Positions 1-8,207 of a stretch of 64,000 bases of DNA are shown here, in pieces; within the stretch, counting starts at the first letter, position 1; every line of letters starts with the position of its first letter. Where the stretch lies: the NCBI GenBank assembly GCA_965218865.1, contig CBDCME010000067.1:1-64000 (forward strand), given 5' to 3'. Both the position numbers and the translations under genes were made by a program. Origin of the DNA: CBDCME01 sp965218865 (GTDB taxonomy: Bacteria; Pseudomonadota; Alphaproteobacteria; JAAXGF01). Below the pieces are notes generated by a model. That model ran no database searches. It had not been told where the DNA came from and saw only the letters and a list, made by a program, of their open reading frames with translations.

Positions 1-2
1 TC

Positions 3-143
3 GGAGGACTGACGATGTTGGAGGCGGTCCATGATGCACCGCATGGCAGGGATAGGGCACTATGGCGCGGCGAGAGGGCGGTGTGGGAAGAGGCCCGTAG
101 CCTAGTACAGCGTCTGGAGAAGCGAGGGGAGATCCAAACATGA
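3..143 (+). CDS. 3' end of an unidentified gene upstream of qatA (partial)
   Basis: An open frame enters from the left edge of the window and ends at TGA 141-143. The stop overlaps the ATG of qatA as ATGA, the arrangement of a translationally coupled operon. The 46 visible residues are charged and predicted helical (for example WRGERAVWEEARSLVQRL). I do not recognise the family. Because of the overlap it may be a further member of the defence operon or a neighbouring defence gene; only sequence to the left can decide. Confidence 0.5.
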   Translation, partial: GGLTMLEAVHDAPHGRDRALWRGERAVWEEARSLVQRLEKRGEIQT

Positions 144-2080
144 TTGTCGCTGACAACGAAACAGCAGTTGACCTGCTGTACTACGAGTCAGTCGCGAGAA
201 CGGTAGTTCGACTTCTGAGTGAGAAATCGGACGAGCCGCTCAGCGTCGGCGTTCACGGCGACTGGGGCGCCGGGAAGTCGAGTGTGTTGATGATGATCGA
301 AGAAGCGCTCAAGGAGCAGGACGGGGTGCTCTGCGTGCGTTACAACGGTTGGCTGTTCCAAGGCTTCGAAGACGCCAAAGCGGTACTCGTCGAGACGATC
401 GTCGAGGAGCTGCTGCGCGCGCGCTCGGATTGGAGCAAGGTACGGAGCAAGGCGCAGGACGTGCTGCGCCGGGTGGAATGGATGAAGTTGGCCCGGAAAG
501 CCGCGAGCTATGGCCTAACGGCGGCGACCGGCATACCCAATGTGGAAACGGTGCGAGATTTGGGAACCGTCGCGAGCGCATTGATTGGTGAAGGTAAGGA
601 TGCGGCGACGGCCGGGAATCTGGCGACGCTCGTAGACCGGGCGGGGGAGTTTGTCAGAGAGGCTGAGGAAGTGAGTGCGCCGGAGCAGATACACGCGTTT
701 CGGAAGGAGTTCGAAGCACTGCTGGAGCAGGCCGAGATCGATCGGCTGGTGGTCCTGGTCGATGACCTGGATCGCTGTCTGCCGGCGACTTCGATCGAGA
801 CGTTGGAGGCGATACGACTGTTCCTGTTCGTGCCGCGGGCCGCATTCGTAATCGCGGCCGACGACGAGATGATTGAGTACGCGGTGCGCCAGCACTTTCC
901 GGATCTGCCCGTGGCTACGGGCCCTGCCACGTACGCAAGGAACTATCTTGAGAAGCTGATCCAGGTACCGTTCCGACTGCCTTCGCTCGGGTACGCGGAG
1001 ACACGAATCTACGTGACCCTGCTTCTGGTACTGAACGAGTGCGGGCAAGAGTCGGACGAGTTTAAGGGGCTGGCGCGGCTGGCCCGGGATGTGCTGAGGC
1101 GGCCTTGGCGGGGACCCGGACTGCGCCGCAAGGAAATCGAAAAGGAGCTCGGGTCGGTGACCGAACCGGTGGAGCGGTCGCTCGACCTCGCGAACAGGAT
1201 CGCGCCCATCCTCACGGACGGGGCGCGTGGCAACCCCCGTCAGATAAAACGCTTCATAAATGCGATGCATCTGCGGCTGGCGATCGCCGAGGAAAGAGGT
1301 TTTGGCGACGACATCGAAGTGTCCGTGCTGGCGAAAGTCATGCTGGCGGAACGGTTCGCGCCGGAGGTGTATGACGTGGTCGCGAGGGGTTCGGCTAGCG
1401 CTGGGACCTCAAAGGAATTGGCTGTGCTCGAGGCGTTTGTCGCCGAAGAGGTTGCCGAAGGCAAGGGTGGCGCGGGTCCCGAGAAGGTGGAGGAAGGCGT
1501 CGGCGCAGGGGATGCTCCCGCGGTTCTTCGCGAATGGCAGAACCTTGAATGGGCGAAGCAGTGGGCGAGAATCGAACCTGCGATCGCGGGATACGACCTC
1601 CGGCCGTACGTGTTTGTGACGCGGGACAGCCGGAGCCTCTTCGGCGCGGTGGCATCGCTGGGAGAGCTCGACGAACTGCTTACGAGACTGCAAGGGCCGG
1701 CGCTGCAGGTTAAGCAGGCGTCGGCTACCGTGGCTCGTCTTGAGGCGTCGGACGCGGAGCGGTTGTTCGACGCCTTGCGTGCGAAGGTGACGGCTACGGA
1801 AGACCTGAAGGTGCGTCCGGCCGGAGCTGAGGGACTCGTGGAAATCTGCCGGCATCATGAGTTTCTGCAATCTGGCCTAGTGGCTTTGCTGAAGGATTTG
1901 CCGGCATCGCGGTTGGGCCCATGGGCGGTGAGCGGATGGAGCGCTGCGTTGACGGCCGAGAACGCGAAGCGCGACTTTGCGGAGGTGCTGTCCGGTTGGG
2001 CGGCACAGGATGAGAATCAGGAACTTCGGGCCGCCGCCGTGGCAGCTTCGCAGCTTCGGGGCAAGAGGAGAAAACGCTGA
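140..2080 (+). CDS. qatA: QatA-like KAP-family P-loop NTPase (Qat anti-phage system)
   Basis: 646 aa. Seen: Walker A HGDWGAGKSS at residues 39-48 and a Walker B-type strand LVVLVDDLDRC at about 203-213, the layout of KAP P-loop NTPases. Known: QatA is the ATPase of the four-gene QatABCD anti-phage system (KAP ATPase, QatB, QueC-like QatC, TatD-like QatD). The next three genes are exactly those partners in the same order, which makes the call much stronger than the NTPase motif alone. ATG 140 is chosen because it overlaps the upstream stop (ATGA) and the P-loop follows at the usual distance. The stop overlaps the ATG of qatB by one base. The reading frame is intact. Expected cytoplasmic. Confidence 0.9.
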   Translation: MIVADNETAVDLLYYESVARTVVRLLSEKSDEPLSVGVHGDWGAGKSSVLMMIEEALKEQDGVLCVRYNGWLFQGFEDAKAVLVETIVEELLRARSDWSKVRSKAQDVLRRVEWMKLARKAASYGLTAATGIPNVETVRDLGTVASALIGEGKDAATAGNLATLVDRAGEFVREAEEVSAPEQIHAFRKEFEALLEQAEIDRLVVLVDDLDRCLPATSIETLEAIRLFLFVPRAAFVIAADDEMIEYAVRQHFPDLPVATGPATYARNYLEKLIQVPFRLPSLGYAETRIYVTLLLVLNECGQESDEFKGLARLARDVLRRPWRGPGLRRKEIEKELGSVTEPVERSLDLANRIAPILTDGARGNPRQIKRFINAMHLRLAIAEERGFGDDIEVSVLAKVMLAERFAPEVYDVVARGSASAGTSKELAVLEAFVAEEVAEGKGGAGPEKVEEGVGAGDAPAVLREWQNLEWAKQWARIEPAIAGYDLRPYVFVTRDSRSLFGAVASLGELDELLTRLQGPALQVKQASATVARLEASDAERLFDALRAKVTATEDLKVRPAGAEGLVEICRHHEFLQSGLVALLKDLPASRLGPWAVSGWSAALTAENAKRDFAEVLSGWAAQDENQELRAAAVAASQLRGKRRKR

Positions 2081-2961
2081 TGGGGACCTCCGGCCCTCGC
2101 GACCCGTTGACAAAGGTGTTGGTCCCTACCTTCGTGGATGACCCTCCGACTGAGCCTGCAGCATCACCGCAGGACGAAGGAGAACTAGATGACGACGGGG
2201 ACGGAACGGATGACGGCTCCGAAGCCGGCTCGGGTGCCGAAGAAGGTGACTCGGGCCGTGTGGTCTATCCGGAGATTTCACCGACAACGGGTGCAACACT
2301 GGGAGGAGCGCGAGGAAATTTGACGCGAGGCGCTCGGACCTCGGATGCGCGGGCGATCATGCGCGGTGCGGGACAGTATGTTCGCGCGAGTGGCGGTGGC
2401 GCCGGAGTCGCCCGGTCGATGCAAAGTTCGCGGATGGCGGCCGGTGGGGTAGCGGCCGTCGCGAGGGCTTTCGCAGAGCGAGGGCCAGAAGAGGCGCTCC
2501 GACGGTTCGACCTAGAGACCCTTGCGGGTGCGCCTGCGGAGGACGTATTCGTCGCCCTGACCGACGCCCTTTGTCCTCCGGGCAGCAGCATCGAGGAGGC
2601 TATTGCGCGGGACGCCATGCTGGAGACCGTCGCGGCGCTTGCGGCGGACGGGATCGGGAGCTTCGACGGGCTCACATCGGAGCAGCTGCAGGAGTTCTTC
2701 ATCGGCGTGGTGAGCCGGTCGATTGAAGGCAAGATCCTTAACGAGGTGGGGACTAACACGGTGCATGTTCCCGACAATGTGGGGGTGGTGGAGCGGGGAC
2801 AGCGCATGCTGCACGAGTTCATCGAGGGGTGTGTGCGAGATCGGTTCGAAGAGTTTGGGACGGGTCTGGCAGATCTGGAGAGCGATGATATCGATGAATT
2901 CGTTGGCGATTTGTATGAGGCCGCTCTCGATCTGGTGCGCGCTATGGGCGAGGCGGCATGA
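2080..2961 (+). CDS. qatB: QatB-like protein of the Qat anti-phage system
   Basis: 293 aa, starting at ATG 2080 inside the last base of the qatA stop and overlapping qatC by 4 nt (ATGA at 2958). The N-terminal ~70 residues are low-complexity and rich in Asp, Glu and Gly, so probably disordered. The remainder is helical and begins with a Gly/Arg/Ala-rich stretch. I see no catalytic motif. The assignment rests on position: in Qat systems an otherwise uncharacterised QatB lies between the KAP ATPase and the QueC-like gene. The frame is intact; its biochemical role is not known to me. Confidence 0.82.
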   Translation: MGTSGPRDPLTKVLVPTFVDDPPTEPAASPQDEGELDDDGDGTDDGSEAGSGAEEGDSGRVVYPEISPTTGATLGGARGNLTRGARTSDARAIMRGAGQYVRASGGGAGVARSMQSSRMAAGGVAAVARAFAERGPEEALRRFDLETLAGAPAEDVFVALTDALCPPGSSIEEAIARDAMLETVAALAADGIGSFDGLTSEQLQEFFIGVVSRSIEGKILNEVGTNTVHVPDNVGVVERGQRMLHEFIEGCVRDRFEEFGTGLADLESDDIDEFVGDLYEAALDLVRAMGEAA

Positions 2962-4321
2962 GGAGGTTCAGCCTGATCGGACGGCTCGGTCGTCGGGACA
3001 ACGGGACGGTGGTTCCGATCCAGGGCGATTCCGCAGTGTTCGAGATTTGCCTTGCCGACGATAGCGGGAACCTAGGTTTCGGGATAGGACGAGCGCTGCG
3101 GAAGCTTTCGTCGCTGGGCCTGCGAGCTCCGGCAACCGCCGTGGACCTAGTGGTCCTCGCCGCCTTGGTAAACGCGGGAGACACTCGCGTCTCGAGGAAA
3201 AAGAACGGGCAGGATGGATGGACGAGGGAGATCGATCTATATCTCCCTGTAACCGCGCCGGACTTGTGGAACGAGGTGGCGCCGGATGTCGAGTACCTCT
3301 TGAAGTTCCTGACCGGTGACCGGTGGCGGTTCGTTTTTCGGGCGCGACTTGGGCGAATTCCCCCCATTATAACCGGCACAAGTCTCCTGCGCGTGGCGGG
3401 CGTCGATGAAGTGAGCCTTCTGTCGGGCGGGCTCGACAGCTTCATCGGGGCGGTGGATCTGCTAGCCGCGGGGCGTCGGCCCCTCTTCGTGAGCCACTAC
3501 TGGGACGCTGAGACGGCCAATGCGCAGGCGAGGGTGATTGGCGCCTTGAGGCAGCGGTTCCAGGTTCCAACGGTGCGGTCGGTTCGTGTTCGGGTCGGAT
3601 TCAACAAGAACGATCTCGCCACTGAAGAGACAGAAGACACCCAGCGAGGTCGGTCGTTTCTCTTCTATTCCCTCGCGGCGCTGTGTGCGGCGTCTTTGGA
3701 GCATGAGGCCCAGGTGACCATTCCGGAAAACGGGCTGATCGCGCTGAACGTTCCGCTGGATCCGTTGCGGTTCGGACCGCTAAGCACACGCACGGCTCAT
3801 CCGCACTTCATTGTTGGAATGGAGCGGCTTCTCCAACGCATCGGCCTCCAGGTAAGTTTGGTCAATCCGTATAGGCACTCGACGAAGGGTGAGATGGTGG
3901 AAGCCTGTGGAGACAGGTCGTTCTTGCAGCGTGAGGTGGGGAACTCGATGTCCTGCTCGTCGCCGGCGAAGGTTCGCTATCAGCGGATGTCGCCGCGGCA
4001 CTGTGGGTACTGCGTGCCATGTCTCATTCGACGTGCATCGCTTAAGAAGGGACTGGGGGTCGCGGATCCGACGGAGTACGGGATTGTTGATCTCCGCGCG
4101 CGGCCCCTTCGAACGGATCGGGCCGAAGGCGTAGATGTGCGTCGCTACAACTGTTGGCAAAGCGGATTGAGGAGCGGCCGCAACTCGCGAAGACCCTCGT
4201 TCACAAGCCCGGACCTCTAGTCGATGAGCCAACCGAGATACCAGCGTATGCCGACGTGTTCAGGCGCGGCATCCTGGAAGTGTCTGAGTTGCTAGATGGC
4301 GTTACCGCGCAGCCGAGCTGA
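2958..4321 (+). pseudogene. qatC: QatC-like (QueC/PP-loop) gene with a 1-nt frameshift near its 3' end
   Basis: The first ~395 codons encode a QueC-related protein: PP-loop motif SLLSGGLDS near residue 152-160 (ATP pyrophosphatase, as in 7-cyano-7-deazaguanine synthase) and a C-terminal cysteine cluster (SCSS... then HCGYCVPC) that in QueC binds zinc. Near 4139-4143 the natural frame is lost. As written, translation ends at 4220 with an arginine/serine-rich tail. Reading one base earlier from 4142 gives a sensible helical tail (SLQLLAKRIEERPQLAKTL ... FRRGILEVSELLDG) ending at TGA 4319-4321, immediately before the ATG of qatD. A one-base deletion is the simplest explanation. Whether the truncated protein works is unknown; the PP-loop and zinc site are upstream of the lesion. 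Confidence 0.85.
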
Positions 4322-4345
4322 ATGACGATGCGTCCAAGCTATGTC

Positions 4346-5910
4346 GTCGCCCGTGAAGAACGCGTAAGCGGCTGATGTTGGTAGCTCTTTCGGTTTGGCG
4401 AAGTAATCGGATTTGCAAGAAAACGGGTTTTGGGCCTGAAAAGCTTGCGATTTGAAATAATTGATTTTGGGGATTCCCTTCCGTTGCGGAACGTGATTCT
4501 CTGCTCCCGTCGATTGGGATTGGAGAACTGTGATGAAGCCATCGCGCAAGGTGTCATCGGGAATAGAGGACCTGTTCCGCTCGCGGTTCGAAAACATCAT
4601 CAACCTGCGCCACGAGTTGGTGGTGTTGGGGGGCCGGATCGCGTGGACTTTCTTCGACGAGACCTATGAAGCCTTGTATTCGGAGGAGGGTCGGCCGGGG
4701 GTCCCGACTCGGTTGATGGTTGGGCTGCACATCCTCAAGCATATGTTCGATCTCTCGGATGAGGAGCTCTGCGAGCGCTGGGTCTACGACCCATACTTCC
4801 AGTGCTTCTGCGGCGAAGAGTACTTTCAGCATGAGCTGCCCATGGAGCGCTCGTCGATGACCCGGTGGCGGGACCGGATCGGGCCGGAAGGTTTGGAGAA
4901 GGTATTCCAGGAGAGCCTGGCCGTGGCCCACCGGGTGGGGGCGCTGCGGGAGAAGGACCTCGAGCGGGTGACGGTGGACACCACCGTACAAGAGAAGGCG
5001 ATTGCCTTTCCGACCGACGCCAAACTGATGCAACGAGCCCGCGAGCGGCTGGTGCGACTGGCACGGGAGCACGGCATTGCCCTGCGTCAGTCCTATACCC
5101 GCCTGGGCAAGAGGGCGTTGATCATGCAAGGCCGCTACCGCCATGCCAAACAGCACAAGCGGGCCAACAAGGCCCTGCGCAAGCTCAAGACCTATCTCGG
5201 GCGCACCGTCCGCGACATCCGCCGCAAGACGGCCCAGGAGGAGAGCCTACGGGATACCTTCCGCCGCCCCTTGTGGCTGGCCGAGCGGGTGTCGACCCAG
5301 AAGCGGCGCGACCCCTTGCCCAAGGTCTATTCGCTCCACGCGCCCGAGGTCGAATGCATCGGCAAAGGGAAGGCGCACAAGCCGTACGAGTTCGGCTGCA
5401 AGGTCTCCGTGGCGGCGACCAATTCCCGCCCCCCGGCGGCCAGTTCGTCGCCCACGTCAAGGCCTTCCACGGCAATCCCTATGATGGCCACACCTTGAGG
5501 CAGGTGATCGAAGAGATGGAACGCTGGACGGGGATATCGGCCGAGCGCATCTATGTCGACAAGGGATACCAGGGCCACGATTACCCCAACAAACACCGCG
5601 TCTTTAGATCAGGCCAGAAACGCGGCATCACGCCGACGATCAAGAAGGAGCTCAGGCGGCGCTCCGCCGTCGAGGCCGTGATCGGACATCTCAAGAGCGA
5701 TGGCAGGCTAGGGCGCAACTTCCTCAAAGGCCGCGACGGCGACAAGATCAACGCCATCCTCGCCGGCGCCGGCTACAACTACCGCCTTGTCCTCAAATGG
5801 CTGAGGCGTTTGTTTGTCCAAATCCTGGCCGCGCTCCTCAGCGACATCTCGCACCCCACCGCAAACCCAATCGCCGCTTCAGATTGAAATCAGGGTTCTT
5901 CACGGACGAC
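4346..5910. mobile_element. IS5-like insertion sequence, copy 1 (in qatD)
   Basis: 1565 bp. Ends are near-perfect inverted repeats, GTCGCCCGTGAAGAAC at the left and GTCGTCCGTGAAGAAC (reverse complement) at the right. Flanked by a 6-bp direct repeat TATGTC (4340-4345 and 5911-5916). Boundaries are supported by comparison with the second copy at 57085-58316, which shares exactly this span apart from an internal deletion. Encodes one transposase on the + strand. Family by transposase type; subgroup not resolved. Confidence 0.9.
4530..5887 (+). pseudogene. IS5-like (DUF772/DDE) transposase, needs a -1 frameshift
   Basis: Residues 1-~300 from ATG 4530 carry the conserved N-terminal block (INLRHELVVLGGRIAW, CERWVYDPYFQ) and the first catalytic region (VTVDTTVQEKA). 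At a C6 run near 5429-5436 the frame ends in junk at 5498, while the -1 frame continues with the conserved DDE part (VDKGYQGHDYPNKHR, RRSAVEAVIGHLKSD) to TGA 5885-5887. Either one base was lost from the run, or the element uses -1 frameshifting on CCCCCCG. Both are possible; a mutation is the default reading. Combined length about 452 codons, the normal size for this group. Confidence 0.8.
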
Positions 5911-6645
5911 TATGTCGACTTCCACACGCATCTCGATCTCTATCCCGATCCAGCGGCGGCCATTAAGAAGTGTGACTCTCGTCGAGTTGCGACTCTGACG
6001 GTGACCACGACGCCGCGGGCGTTCCCTCGCAACTGCGAGTTGGCCGCAGACAGCCCTTTCGTCCGTGTTGCTCTCGGACTCCATCCGCAGTTGGTTGCGG
6101 AGCGGGCGGGCGAGATCGAAATATTCGAAAGACTGCTGCCGACGACGCGCTATGTGGGGGAGATCGGCTTGGATGCGGGGCCACGCCACTACCGGTCGTT
6201 CGAGCTCCAGAAGAAGGTGTTCGGCGCGATTCTCAGGCTTTGCGCCAAGGCGGGCGGCAAGATCCTTAGTGTTCACAGCGTCAGGTCCAGCAAGCACGTG
6301 CTTGACCTCGTGGAGCAGTGCCTTCCGGTGGATCGCGGCAAGGTGGTGCTGCATTGGTTTATGGGCAGCCCGAAGGACACACAACGAGGGGTTCGGTTGG
6401 GGTGTTATTACTCGGTGAACGAGCAGATGCTGGCTTCGCCAAACGGACGTAGGGTATTGGAGGAGATCCCGGAGGACCGGCTCTTGACCGAAACCGACGG
6501 ACCTTTCGTCAAGCGAGACGGCGAAGCGATTGGTCCAGGAGACGTGCAGTGCGCGGTGGAGCTACTTTCGGAGTTGACGGGAAGGTCGATTGCCACAGTT
6601 CGGCGGCAAGTAACGGCGAATCTGCGATCGCTCATCGTCACCTGA

Positions 6646-7823
6646 TACTTTGTGGCGTTTGGTGCGGAAAGGGCAAGGCAACGGCGATCGTGCTTGTGAT
6701 CCGGCTGTCTTTCCGGAATCGCCCACGAAACAGCGAGATACTCCACGCTCAGCCCGGTGTGCTGTTGCTGGTGGGCGGGGTGGCGCTGTTCGCGGCGCCT
6801 ATCCGTACGCGGTCGTCCAGCGCGACTGGGCGCGGTTGCGATCCGCGGTCGGCATGCGGCAAGTCATGTTTTATCGACAGTCCTGAACATTTTCGGTCTC
6901 GGACTCGGAGTTGGGGCTGTTGAATGAGTTGCGGACGTTGTGCGAATCGGTGGACGGTTGAGGGGTGACGCTCCCTGTGAGGTTCGGTGCGTACACCCCC
7001 CGGCGGTCATTTGCGGGTCAAGCGTATCGTCGCGCGGTTCGGTAGCCCGGAGCGGTTCACGGCGTGTATAGGCCACGGCCCCGGAGTGGATGGCGCGCGG
7101 CCTTATCAGCACCGTCCTGGGCGAGCCCGAATTGCGCCAGCGGATTCGAGCGCTGGCTATGGGCATGATGTCTGGCGGTTGGGGTGTTGGTGGCTACGGA
7201 AAAGTGCGCGTAAACGGTGCACAATAAGGCCGTACGACATTCGGAGCGGGCGGGACATGAAAGGCCACTCGCGGGCGGAACGGCAACCAACCGCGCCCCA
7301 CCAGCGATCTCTTTCCCTCAAAAAACTGCCTGATTACGCACAATTCTCAGCCCGGTCCCGCGATTTCCCATGGTCGAGGACCTCCTGCGCGGGCTTCCAG
7401 CCCGCGGACAGCCGAAGGCCCGCCAATGTCTGCGCGGGGTCGACCGACACTTTCGTTTCAGGATGCCGGCGAGCGGCGCCGACAAGGCGTTCACGGTGTC
7501 GCACATTTCCGCTCAGCTATTTGCCGTGTAATAAACCCCACCGAGACTCAAAGACATACACCCGCGCGACGCAGTGGTTCGGCGAGTCAGGCATGCCGTG
7601 CCGCGCGGTCGGTTCGGCTCAGGCGCCCGGGCAGCCCCAATATGGCCCGGCACGAAGGCGTTCCCGAAGGCAGTGTCAGCCTCGTTCAGGCGAGGCGCGC
7701 ACGTAGCTTAGATCATTTCATGACTTCGGGGTGGGCCGGCACCGGACCATGAGCGTTTGGGTCGAGCCAACGAAATTGAACCCTGCCCGAACGATCGGAC
7801 GGCAACTGGAAAGGAGAAGACTC
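6646..7823. other. Degenerate spacer between qatD and the cyclooxygenase gene
   Basis: About 1.2 kb with no ORF I can support. In one frame at roughly 6720-6945 there is a short hydrophobic stretch ending in LNIFGLGLGVGAVE that resembles the last helices of an MFS transporter, so this may be the worn 3' end of a transporter gene. Around 7090-7205 another short frame has no recognisable family. Longer open frames here look like high-GC shadows. Confidence 0.35.
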
Positions 7824-8207
7824 ATGTTTGCATCGCTCAGGAAGTTGGCACTCTCCGCGGTTGCGTTATTTTCTAAGACTTTAGCCAGCAATCTTGCCCT
7901 GAGAGTCTTGATGAAGGGCAAGTCGCCCCGACCCTACCCTTTGTCGCTTTGGTCACCGGATCCGGGACCGGTACAGAAAGGTACCTCCGTGTCGGCGGCG
8001 GACTACACGTCCTGGCCCAGTCTGGTCGACCGCACTTTCACGGGGCGCCATCTGCCGCCGCGCGACATCCCGAACCTGCCTTGCATCTCCGAAGTTGAAA
8101 AACGGCTCTTTCGACGATCCGCCGAAAACGGATTCATCGCGAGCCCACGCATGTCGGTCCTTTTTACTTTGTTCGCACAGTGGTTCACCGACAGTTTCCT
8201 CCGGACC

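Larger units (their letters stand above)
4322..6645 (+). pseudogene. qatD: QatD-like (TatD-family nuclease) gene split by an IS after codon 8
   Basis: The distal part (5911-6645) encodes a TatD-type metal-dependent hydrolase: metal-binding VDFHTHLD at the start, then GEIGLD, LHWF and a late TETDGP motif. The 5' end lies left of the insertion: ATG 4322 directly follows the restored qatC stop and reads MTMRPSYV up to 4345. Removing the IS (4346-5910) and one copy of the duplicated TATGTC joins the halves in frame as SYVDFHTHLDLYPDP. Today the C-terminal part could be translated only from a start inside the IS right end (frame open from 5797), adding about 38 foreign residues. In Qat systems QatD is the TatD-like nuclease component. 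Reconstructed length about 253 aa. Confidence 0.9.

Noticed and set aside
515..1270. 251-aa minus-strand frame inside qatA
   Set aside because: QatA on the + strand has clear Walker motifs; the antisense frame is compositional.
6987..7706. 239-aa + strand frame in the spacer before the cyclooxygenase gene
   Set aside because: Arginine/serine/proline-rich, no domain pattern, no RBS, and region appears degenerate.
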